From positions 1 to 64,000 of the forward strand of contig CAZFVY010000009.1 of NCBI GenBank assembly GCA_964522665.1: a stretch of DNA of 64,000 bases, in the 5' to 3' direction. Under the pieces are notes generated by a model. It was not told the origin of the DNA. It did not search any database and saw only the letters and a list, made by a program, of their open reading frames with translations. The DNA comes from CAZFVY01 sp964522665. GTDB lineage: Bacteria; Verrucomicrobiota; Verrucomicrobiia; Limisphaerales; CAZFVY01. Made by a program: the position numbers and the translations under genes. This document shows, piece after piece, positions 1 to 7,796 of this stretch; the stretch's first letter is position 1, and each line of letters opens with the position of its first letter.

Positions 1-2
1 GC

Positions 3-731
3 TCCTTCGCCGACGTCAACCTGATCCGCCACGCGAGCAAGGAGTACAACGTCAACGCCGGGGTATACCTGTATCCGTTCCGGCCCTACGACCCGCATTT
101 CCATCGCTGGCTGAGTCAGGACCCGATTGGAGAGGCTTTTGATGTCAATCTGTATCGCTTCAATTATGATGCTCCTCCTCAGTACGTTGATCCCAACGGC
201 AAGAATCCAATCTTAATCGGCCTTCTCGCCGGAGCGATCTGGGGCGCGATAATGACGCCCTATAACGCGAACGCACCAGGACCAGATGATCAGACCTACC
301 CTCCGACTTCACCGGGCGAGATCGGTGCCAGTGCCTTAGCTGGCGGCATTTCGGGTGGCGTTTTGGGGGCAGCGGATTCCGCCCTTACAGGATCTCCTTC
401 AATAACACCCCGTCCAATCCCGGATTGTTGGCCAAACAAGGGTGCCACAATATATCGAGTTTACGCCGGCAAAGCTGGCCCCTTGGGTCAGTCATGGACG
501 ACTGTCAAACCCAGTGCAGTTACGGATTTCCGCGCTGCAGCCGGCTTGTTTGAAGGGAATTCCGGTGCGAACACCATAAGTGCTAAACTACTCAGCGTCA
601 ACAACGTACAAAGTTACCTACCGGCCCTCCCGGGCCCGACCACGCCACAGGGTGCCGTCGTAGTGCCTGAGCTCCTTTTTAACGCACCGCCGGTTCCGGG
701 AGTGGATATTGGAATCATCGGCAACAAGTAA
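3..731 (+). CDS. RHS repeat-associated core protein, C-terminal end with toxin-like tip (5' cut by window edge)
   Basis: The reading frame is open from the left edge, so only the last 242 residues are visible. Visible residues 20-66 carry the RHS core hallmark: a YxPFRPYDP stretch, RWLSQDPIGE, NLYRFNYDAPPQYVDPNG. In this family the core marks the end of the conserved shell, and what follows is a variable effector. Here the tip begins with a hydrophobic glycine/alanine segment (LIGLLAGAIWGAI, then a GASALAGGISGG-type stretch) that could help membrane passage. It ends in a compact domain of about 100 residues with IYRVYAGKAG, GQSWTT and a late PELLF. That pattern recalls ADP-ribosyl-type RHS toxin tips, but I cannot name the family firmly. 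A candidate immunity gene follows at once. The core call is firm; the toxin call is inference. Confidence 0.8.
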   Translation, partial: SFADVNLIRHASKEYNVNAGVYLYPFRPYDPHFHRWLSQDPIGEAFDVNLYRFNYDAPPQYVDPNGKNPILIGLLAGAIWGAIMTPYNANAPGPDDQTYPPTSPGEIGASALAGGISGGVLGAADSALTGSPSITPRPIPDCWPNKGATIYRVYAGKAGPLGQSWTTVKPSAVTDFRAAAGLFEGNSGANTISAKLLSVNNVQSYLPALPGPTTPQGAVVVPELLFNAPPVPGVDIGIIGNK

Positions 732-860
732 GCATACCGTTATGCCGAAAACGCACTCTCAGATAGCAAGTCATTGTCCCTGTTACGTCTATCAACGTTG
801 GCCAGGGCGCAATTCGGATTACGTTACGATCTGTACAACATAAAAATACGATTCGCATAT

Positions 861-1229
861 ATGGATAGGATGAAACGTGGCACGAAAGGAAAACCTAAAG
901 AAATCAAAGTTCCAGAACTGCAGTTCCTTGGCGAACAAGACGGCATTCCGGAACGTGAATTGAAGGTGAAATTGGTGGACTTTTTTAATCGAGATCGATC
1001 AGTCGAGGTTGCTTTTCTTGCGGTCGTTGACTACGGTGCCAACTTGGGTGGGAGTATTGCACTTTGCCTTCAGAGTCGTTTTGGTCCGGATCGCGGGCTA
1101 GCAGAGAAAATTGGGATGATTTTCGCTGCAATGTTTGGCAATCATGAACATCTCGACATAGTGTTTTTGTCTGCTGAACAGGTGATCGCGTTGGAGAAGG
1201 TATGCCGGTCATTCTTTCGGCAACACTAG
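861..1229 (+). CDS. SseB C-terminal-like protein, candidate immunity gene for the RHS tip
   Basis: This 122-residue protein (from ATG 861) has no signal peptide and should be cytoplasmic. Its second half follows the pattern of the SseB C-terminal (enhanced serine sensitivity) domain: GIPERELK, AFLAVVDYG, IALCLQSRFGPD, EKIGMIFAAMF, EHLDIVFL, ALEKVCRSFF. Small proteins of this kind are often found directly downstream of RHS and other polymorphic toxin genes. It lies 129 bases after the RHS stop on the same strand. The frame also has a TTG at 774, which would add 29 residues; ATG 861 is preferred because the conserved part begins soon after it. No clear Shine-Dalgarno precedes either start. Base use is more AT-rich than in most neighbours, as is common in toxin/immunity cassettes. 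Confidence 0.6.
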   Translation: MDRMKRGTKGKPKEIKVPELQFLGEQDGIPERELKVKLVDFFNRDRSVEVAFLAVVDYGANLGGSIALCLQSRFGPDRGLAEKIGMIFAAMFGNHEHLDIVFLSAEQVIALEKVCRSFFRQH

Positions 1230-1618
1230 ATTTGAACTTGTACGCGACAAACCAAAGCATCCGCGGCGCCAGGAAAAGAACAGGGGCGCCTGGGAACGGC
1301 TTCTCCACCTTCGCCGAGGCTTCGGCGGACGGGTTGGCAATGACTGCTTCCCCAATCGGAAGCAAAGGTCGCAACGTGGAACGTGGCACGCCCACAATCC
1401 GAGTGAACATCCAAACGCCTTGCCAGCCTCGTGGCGCGGCCTGTCCACGGTCGCAACAGTGCGAAGGCGGATCCCGGTAAACCAAGGAATGGCTTGGGGA
1501 ACTTTTTCATTCCCGCCATTCCGGTTCGAGCTTCGGTAATGTGTGCGACCGCCCAAGCTATTTCGGCGGAAACCATCATGGAACTCCCGGCGGCAGTCAA
1601 CCCGCCTGAACGAAATGA
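1230..1618. other. Intergenic stretch between the two RHS segments, no gene seen
   Basis: About 390 bases without a convincing coding frame. The short open frames on both strands show no recognisable domain and overlap one another. One small inverted repeat is visible at 1313-1326 (GCCGA, four-base loop, TCGGC). The stretch separates the immunity candidate from a decayed RHS fragment and may itself be decayed RHS-locus DNA. Confidence 0.5.
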
Positions 1619-2845
1619 ATATCCGGGCGCGTCGAACTAACGAGCTTGTTGCCGGGGACGACCGGCTGGCTTCTGGACCGCATTGACGGGCTGGGCAACA
1701 CGACGCACTATACGCCCGACAACATGGGCAAAGTGACCGGCGTGCATTATTCGATCGTCGGCGGCGTGACGGCCACGGCGGACGAGGCGTACACCTATGA
1801 CGTGAACGAGCGGTTGTCCACGATGGCGGACGGGTGGACGACGACGCATTTCACGTACACGCCGGACGGGCGTTTGCAGGGGGAATATTGCCAGAACTAT
1901 ACGGATTACACGCTGGTGACCAACGTCTGGCTGACGCCCTGGGCGCGGCAATCGGTCGCGGCGCAGAAGCCCGACGGGTCGGGGTTGATGACGGTCAGCT
2001 ACGGGTACGATCAGGCGCACCGGCTCCGGACGGTCACCGACTCGGGCGGGACGTACACCTATTCGTATAGCGGAGGGAGCCTGCCGCCGGGGGCGCGGTC
2101 GCCGTCGGGCCTGGCGCTGGCCAACGCGCTGACGATCGCCTACGGGTATGACAACGTGGCGCGGTTGACTTCGACCGTGTTCAAGAACGGCGGCGGCACG
2201 CTCAACAGCCACGCGTATCAGTACAACGTCAGCGGCCAGCGCTTCCAGCAGACCCGCACCCTGGGGGACACGGTCAATTACACCTACGACGCCATCGGCC
2301 AGTTGAAGACGGCCGTGGGCAAGGAAGCGAACAACGCCACGCGGTGGAACGAGCAATTGAACTACACCTATGACCCGGCGGGCAACCTGACGCAACGGGT
2401 GGAGGACGGGTTGACCGAGGTGATGACGGCGAACAATTTGAATCAGTTTAGCTCGTTGAGCGCGGCGGGCACGGCGACGGTGGCCGGGTCCGTGCAGGGC
2501 GCCACGGTGACTTCGGTCAGCATCGGCGGGACGAGCGGGAGTTTGTACGCGGACGGGACGTACGCGGTCCGCGGCCAGCCAGTTCAGCGGGCCTACACGG
2601 TCAACGCGTACGACAACGGCGGGCAGTACAACACCGCGACCGTGACGCTGGCGGCGACCTCCGCCTCGCCACCCCCGCCGCCCCCGCCGCCCCCGGCCAC
2701 GCCCCCACCCCCGCCGCCTTCCGAGCAGGTGTCAGGCCTCACTCTTGACATTTCTCTTTCGATTTCGCGCGCTCGGCCCAGGGCAGGTTGGACACATTGC
2801 TCCAGCCGCCCGACGACAGGCGTTGCCCTATCCGCTTCAAGGTAA
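1619..2845 (+). pseudogene. RHS/YD-repeat protein fragment without N-terminus or core domain
   Basis: An open frame that starts right after an in-frame TGA (1616-1618) has no good start codon; a TTG at 1646 is the first candidate. It encodes at least six YD-type repeats: LLDRIDGLGNTTHY, TYDVNERLSTMADG, YDQAHRLRTVTD, YGYDNVARLTS, YTYDAIGQLKTAVG, YTYDPAGNLTQRVEDG. An Ig-like linker (VTSVSIGGTSGSLYADGTY) and a run of prolines follow, and then about 45 residues unlike an RHS protein. The RHS-associated core that normally closes such a protein is missing. The sequence reads as an internal RHS piece joined to unrelated DNA near 2727. Alternatives are a displaced cassette from rearrangement or an assembly join. 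Confidence 0.6.
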
Positions 2846-2904
2846 TCGTCGTGTCACGCCGCAGCCGACCGTGCCACCACTCTTACCTTCCGATCATCGA
2901 CCGA

Positions 2905-3642
<738 letters not shown>

Positions 3643-4118
3643 CGTAGCTGCTTGCGCGCCCGGAAAGTAAACTCACAACCCTGAAAACTTCAACCGGAAA
3701 AACCGCGGGGGGATTTTGTAGGGCGCGACTTCGGATGGTTGCGGTTTTTGGCATCGCAGGTTGCGGGGAAGGCGAATCGGCGCCGGTCTTACAGACCGGA
3801 ACAATTACAAGATGGGGACGATTTCCTGGGATTTTGCTTCGCTCCATCCCAGGCTATCCAATCACGGGCTTTCAGCCCGGTCCGAGCAGCAGCTTCGTGT
3901 AATCCCGTCCCAAAATACGTTAACGGATCGAAGTTGCGCCCAATTTCGTAACGTGGCGCCTGACGAAGAAGGAAAGGGTCAGAATCGCGCCGTGCGAAAC
4001 GCGCGACCGGCACGAGTGGTGGGGCGACACTCTGGGGAGCCCTGATAAGGATCGGACGGCAGCGGCATGACCGACGCTTTTCACGGCTCGGCGGAGCCTC
4101 GCCCCACCAGGGTGAAAT
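3643..4118. other. Intergenic stretch holding repeat copy 1
   Basis: 476 bases between two minus-strand genes. About half of it (3721-3952) is the first copy of the triple-hairpin repeat. The rest has several short arginine- or serine-rich frames on both strands with no recognisable domain, and none is called. Confidence 0.6.
3721..3952 (+). repeat. Triple-hairpin intergenic repeat, copy 1
   Basis: First of three related copies in the window. It opens with a GC-rich lead (TTGCGGGGAA about 40 bases in) and then has three inverted repeats in fixed order: CCGGTCT-TAC-AGACCGG at 3783-3799, CCTGGGAT...ATCCCAGG at 3825-3853, and CGGGCT-TTC-AGCCCG at 3865-3879. The tail keeps a GAAGTTGC block shared with copy 3. 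Between copies the stems are kept while the flanks drift, as in palindromic REP-like elements. No open frame or transposase is associated. It lies between two same-strand genes. Confidence 0.8.
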
Positions 4119-4823
4119 TCAGACCTCCGCAGCTGAAGGCGCCGAGCGCGGCAAGAGTGGTTTGAGCGGGCATTGATCACAGCGAGGCTCGCGTGGGCGG
4201 CAGTACGACTTGCCGACCATTACTATTTGAGCGTGGTAATCCTGCCAGTAGTCGAGCGATTCCGCGGGCGGTTTGTTTTTCAACGCGCCAGCGCACGCGC
4301 GCTGCGCCTCCGCGTAGGTCGCCGTCGCGGGAAGCCAGTCGTGCCGCGCGAAGATTCGTTGCGTGTAGGCGTCGATCACGAAGCTCAGGTGATCGCCGGC
4401 GTAGAGCAACATGCAATCGGCCGTTTCCGGCCCGATTCCGTGAATCGCCAGCAACCGTTCGCGCGCGGTTGCCGTCTCGCCGGCGAACAACTGGGCCAAT
4501 TCGCCGCCGTGCTCCTCGATGAGGCAGCGCGTGAAGGCGCGCAAGCGCCGGGCTTTGACGTTTAGGTAGCCAGCCGGGCGAATGAGTTCCGCGAGGCGCG
4601 CCAGGGGAAGTTCGTGCAGCGTGGACGGCGTCAGCGCGCCGGATTGTTTCAGGTTCGCGATCGCCCGCTCGACGTTGTTCCAATTCGTATTTTGAGTCAG
4701 GATCGCGCCGACGCAGACCTCGAATGGGGTTTCGCCCGGCCACCAACGTTGATGCCCGTGCCGCGCGAACATGAGTTCGTACGCGCGCCGCAATTCGCGG
4801 GCTAAAGATTTGACGTTGGCCAT
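4119..4823 (-). CDS. Endonuclease III-like HhH-GPD glycosylase (MagIII-like)
   Basis: This 234-residue protein of the helix-hairpin-helix DNA glycosylase superfamily removes damaged bases in base-excision repair. Visible elements are VGAILTQNTNWNNVERAI, the HhH turn HGIGPETAD and the catalytic aspartate in FVIDAYTQR. In true endonuclease III the hairpin carries the lysine nucleophile (GxGxKTA); here a glutamate stands in its place, as in the MagIII/'endonuclease III domain' branch, which suggests a monofunctional glycosylase, perhaps for alkylated purines. The C-terminus has three cysteines of the 4Fe-4S loop (C-x6-C-x2-C), but the fourth position is a leucine, so cluster binding is doubtful. 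It is a single minus-strand gene. Confidence 0.8.
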   Translation of the reverse strand: MANVKSLARELRRAYELMFARHGHQRWWPGETPFEVCVGAILTQNTNWNNVERAIANLKQSGALTPSTLHELPLARLAELIRPAGYLNVKARRLRAFTRCLIEEHGGELAQLFAGETATARERLLAIHGIGPETADCMLLYAGDHLSFVIDAYTQRIFARHDWLPATATYAEAQRACAGALKNKPPAESLDYWQDYHAQIVMVGKSYCRPREPRCDQCPLKPLLPRSAPSAAEV

Positions 4824-4919
4824 CGTGAAATTATTAAATCATCCAACCGAAACGACAATCTGAATGGACTTCCAATCCAATCGCCTGGCGCTCCCGCGGC
4901 GCGCCAGACCTGAGCCGCG

Positions 4920-5654
4920 ATGAGCGATTTGCTGCATCATCCGATGGCGTGGCTTTACGGAGCGTTTTGGCTCTGGATGGTCTTTGACGCGGTGCGGCGC
5001 GAGGAATGGCTTTGGGTCGTGTTCATGGTGGTCTTCGCGTTTCCGAACGCGCTGCTTTATTTTTTCCTGGTCTATCGGGCGCAGGGATCGGCGACGTCCG
5101 GTTTCGAATTGCCGGGCGCGCATAGCCGGAAGCGGATCAAGCAACTCGAGGCCCAGATACACAATCTCGATAAGGCGCACCACCATTCGCAGCTCGGCGA
5201 CATCTTTTTCCAACAAGGGAAGCTGGCCAAAGCCGAGGCCTGCTATCGCGCGGCGCTGGAGCGCGACGCGGAGGACATCGATACCCGCGTTCATCTCGGT
5301 CAGTGCCTTCTCCGTCAAGGCCAGCCCGACCAAGCCCGCGCGCTGCTGGAGAAGGTCTGCGCCGAGAATCCCGACCACGATTATGGCCATTCAATGATGG
5401 CGCTGGCCGAAACACTGGGCGCCCTGGGCCAAAACGAGGCGGCGGTCACGATCTGGTGTCGGGTCCTGGAACTACATTCCTACGCCCGCGCCCGCGTGCA
5501 ATTGGCGGAGCTTTACGCGCGCCTTCAGCGCAACGAACTGGCCCGCGCCGAATTGAACGAAGTCATCGCGGATGACGCCCACGCGCCCGGCTTTCAACGC
5601 AAGCGCGACCGACCCTGGCTGCGCAAGGCCCGGGCGTTGTTGCGTCGGCTTTGA
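4920..5654 (+). CDS. Membrane-anchored TPR protein
   Basis: This 244-residue protein has two hydrophobic helices in the first 55 residues (AWLYGAFWLWMVFDAV and LWVVFMVVFAFPNALLYFFLVY), a pattern seen in small PLDc_N-type anchors. A charged linker follows, and then about four TPR-like helical pairs (HHSQLGDIFFQQGKLAKAEA, VHLGQCLLRQGQPDQARAL, MALAETLGALGQNEAAVTIW, LAELYARLQRNELARAEL). TPR arrays act as protein-binding scaffolds, and here the array should face the cytoplasm or periplasm from the inner membrane. The binding partner is unknown. It is divergent from the upstream glycosylase (96 bases between start codons), so the two may share a promoter region. Confidence 0.8.
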   Translation: MSDLLHHPMAWLYGAFWLWMVFDAVRREEWLWVVFMVVFAFPNALLYFFLVYRAQGSATSGFELPGAHSRKRIKQLEAQIHNLDKAHHHSQLGDIFFQQGKLAKAEACYRAALERDAEDIDTRVHLGQCLLRQGQPDQARALLEKVCAENPDHDYGHSMMALAETLGALGQNEAAVTIWCRVLELHSYARARVQLAELYARLQRNELARAELNEVIADDAHAPGFQRKRDRPWLRKARALLRRL

Positions 5655-5794
5655 GCCTAAAGCGGTTCGGCCGCGAAGATAATACCCGCCGCGGGAAATA
5701 CAAAAGGCGGCTCCGGTGTAAATTGGCGCCATGTTCGACCAGCGAATAGGTAATGCTTCTGGCGTCAGTTTCCAACCGCCGCGGGCGGCGCAAC

Positions 5795-6120
5795 CGCGCC
5801 GCGCGGGCGTGAATTCGGGTTGTCGCGGTTTTTCGGAGTGGAGGTTGCGGGGAACGGCGAGCCGGTCCCGGTCTTACAGACCGGAGCAATCAAAAATGGG
5901 GACGATTTCCTGGGNNNNNNNNNNNNNNNNNNNNNNNNNNNNNNNNNNNNNNNNNNNNNNNNNNNNNNNNNNNNNNNNNNNNNNNNNNNNNNNNNNNNNN
6001 NNNNNNNNNNNNNNTTCGCTTCGCTCCATCCCAGGCTATCCCATTGGGGGCTTTCAGCCCGTTCTGACCACACGCTTCGGGCGATACCGTACCAATGCGG
6101 CAATGACCTGAACTTGCATC
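5795..6120 (+). repeat. Triple-hairpin intergenic repeat, copy 2, interrupted by the assembly gap
   Basis: It opens with CGCGCCGCGCGGG, the same block that opens copy 3 at 6121. The first hairpin is intact at 5868-5884. The second is split: CCTGGG ends at 5914, then come 100 N, and the sequence resumes at 6015 with TTCGCTTCGCTCCATCCCAGG minus its first two expected bases. Hairpin three and the GAACTTGC tail follow. Without the N block the copy is about 226 bases long, close to copy 3. Confidence 0.8.
5915..6014. other. Assembly gap of exactly 100 N
   Basis: A round 100-base N run is the usual placeholder for a scaffold join of unknown length. It falls in the loop arm of the second hairpin of repeat copy 2. 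By comparison with copy 3 only two bases (AT) would be needed to restore the hairpin, but extra tandem copies could equally be missing. Confidence 0.95.
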
Positions 6121-6350
6121 CGCGCCGCGCGGGAGTGAGTTCGGGTTGGGGCGGTTTTTCGGAGTGGAGGTTGCGGGGAAAGGTGGGTCGGTCCCGGTCT
6201 TACAGACCGGAGCAATTAAGAATGGGGACGTTTTCCTGGGATTTCGCTTCGCTCCATCCCAGGCTATCCCATTGGGGGCTTTCAGCCCGTTCTGACCACA
6301 CGCGTCGGACCATACGGTCCCGACGAGGCAAAGACTCGAAGTTGCACCCC
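6121..6350 (+). repeat. Triple-hairpin intergenic repeat, copy 3
   Basis: A direct tandem neighbour of copy 2. The hairpins are at 6194-6210 (CCGGTCT/AGACCGG), 6235-6263 (CCTGGGAT/ATCCCAGG) and 6276-6288 (GGGCT/AGCCC). The sequence between hairpins two and three is identical to copy 2 and nearly so to copy 1. The tail has the GAAGTTGC block. It ends about 90 bases before the UxaC-like gene. Confidence 0.8.
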
Positions 6351-6438
6351 ACGCCGTCCACGGCGCGCATTTTTATATGGCGGGCAACTAGTTGGGTCGG
6401 GTAGGGTCAACGCGAGTAAACCGGGTAAAACGAAGCAC

Positions 6439-7695
6439 ATGAGTGGCGCCGCGCACGAAGCCCAAAAGGCGAGCCTGATCGAACGGGTCGAGGAGATCGT
6501 CATGACCACGCAGGTTTATGACATCCATACTCACCTCTACGACCCCGCTTTCGGCAGCCTGCTTTTGTGGGGGATCGACGACCTCCTGGGGTATCATTAT
6601 TTGATCGCCGAGGTGTTTCGTTACCTCGACATGCCGTACGAGAAGTTCTGGGAGCTTTCGAAATCGCAACAGGCGGATCTTATTTGGGACCAACTCTTTA
6701 TCCGTCACTCCCCCATCAGTGAGGCGTGCCAAGGCGTATTGACGACGCTACGGTTGCTCGGTTTGGACGCCAAGCGTCGCGATTTGCCGCTGATCCGGCG
6801 TTGGTTCGCGGAATGGCGCGTGAACGATTATCTCCGGCTTTGCATGAATTTGGCGAACGTCAAAACGATTTGCATGACGAATTCGCCGTTTGATGACCTT
6901 GAGCGTCCCGTTTGGGAGAAGGGTTTCGACCGGGACGAAAGCTTCAAAGCGGCGCTGCGGATCGATCCGATGATTTTGGCGTGGGAAACGGCGACGCCGC
7001 AACTGTCCAAATGGGGTTACGCGGTGACCCCAACTCTCACCGCCCGGACCCAGCGGGAAGCGCGCCGTTTTCTGTCCGACTGGTCCAAGCGGATCGACGC
7101 CAAGTACTTGATGGTGTCACTCCCGCCCGACTTCGACTTTCCCGCCAAGACGCTCAGCGCGCAAATCATCGAGAAAATCGTGCTCCCGCATTGCCGCGAG
7201 CACGGCCTGCCGTTCGCGCTCATGCTCGGGGTCCGCCGCGGCGTGAACCCTCAACTTCGCCTGGCGGGTGATGGCGTAGGTCGGAGCAAGATCGAGGCAT
7301 TGGAAAACCTTTGCGCCAGCTTCCCAGAGAACAAATTCCTGGCCACGGTTTTGGCGCGGGAGAACCAGCAGGAATTGTGCGTCGCCGCCCGGAAATTCCG
7401 GAATCTCCACATTTTCGGCTGTTGGTGGTTTAACAATATCCCGTATTTGATCGACGAAATGACCCGCATGCGGATCGAATTGGTCGGGCTGAGCCTGACC
7501 GCGCAGCAATCCGATGCCCGCGTCTTGGACCAACTGATTTATAAATGGGACCATACGCGCCGCATTATCGCGAAAGTCCTGGCGGAGAAGTACCTGGGAC
7601 TGATCGACAATGGCTGGGAGGTGACGGAGGCCGAAATCCAGCGCGACGTGTATGACCTGCTGGGCGGCGCTTTTGAGCGATTCTGCGCCAATTAA
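6439..7695 (+). CDS. UxaC-like glucuronate isomerase family protein
   Basis: A 418-residue TIM-barrel protein of the amidohydrolase superfamily, uronate isomerase branch. UxaC interconverts D-glucuronate and D-fructuronate (or galacturonate and tagaturonate). The first metal motif is DIHTHLYDP near residue 28. FGCWWFNN matches the UxaC GCWWF block, and TAQQSDARVL...KWDHTRR lines up with the UxaC TDSRS...RHEYFRR end motif, so the active-site aspartate/arginine pair is kept. It is about 50 residues shorter than typical UxaC and diverged between motifs, so substrate and even isomerase activity are uncertain. The start at 6439 has no obvious Shine-Dalgarno; ATG 6502, just before the motif, is an alternative. 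Confidence 0.75.
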   Translation: MSGAAHEAQKASLIERVEEIVMTTQVYDIHTHLYDPAFGSLLLWGIDDLLGYHYLIAEVFRYLDMPYEKFWELSKSQQADLIWDQLFIRHSPISEACQGVLTTLRLLGLDAKRRDLPLIRRWFAEWRVNDYLRLCMNLANVKTICMTNSPFDDLERPVWEKGFDRDESFKAALRIDPMILAWETATPQLSKWGYAVTPTLTARTQREARRFLSDWSKRIDAKYLMVSLPPDFDFPAKTLSAQIIEKIVLPHCREHGLPFALMLGVRRGVNPQLRLAGDGVGRSKIEALENLCASFPENKFLATVLARENQQELCVAARKFRNLHIFGCWWFNNIPYLIDEMTRMRIELVGLSLTAQQSDARVLDQLIYKWDHTRRIIAKVLAEKYLGLIDNGWEVTEAEIQRDVYDLLGGAFERFCAN

Positions 7696-7796
7696 TCGCC
7701 GCCCAGGCCGGTCAGCAGGGAGGCGGAACAAATTTTGATATTTGGCTCCACTTGGCAAGGTATTTGCGGTAGAAAGCAAGAGTTTCCGAGCAATTA

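Larger units (their letters stand above)
5655..6438. other. Intergenic stretch holding two tandem repeat copies and an assembly gap
   Basis: 784 bases with no gene. Most of it is repeat copies 2 and 3 in head-to-tail order, and 100 unknown bases lie inside copy 2. Open frames running across the N block are not real evidence of coding. Confidence 0.8.

Noticed and set aside
5731..6404. Open frames running through the N block
   Set aside because: They are continuous only because N codons are not stops; the underlying sequence is the triple-hairpin repeat.
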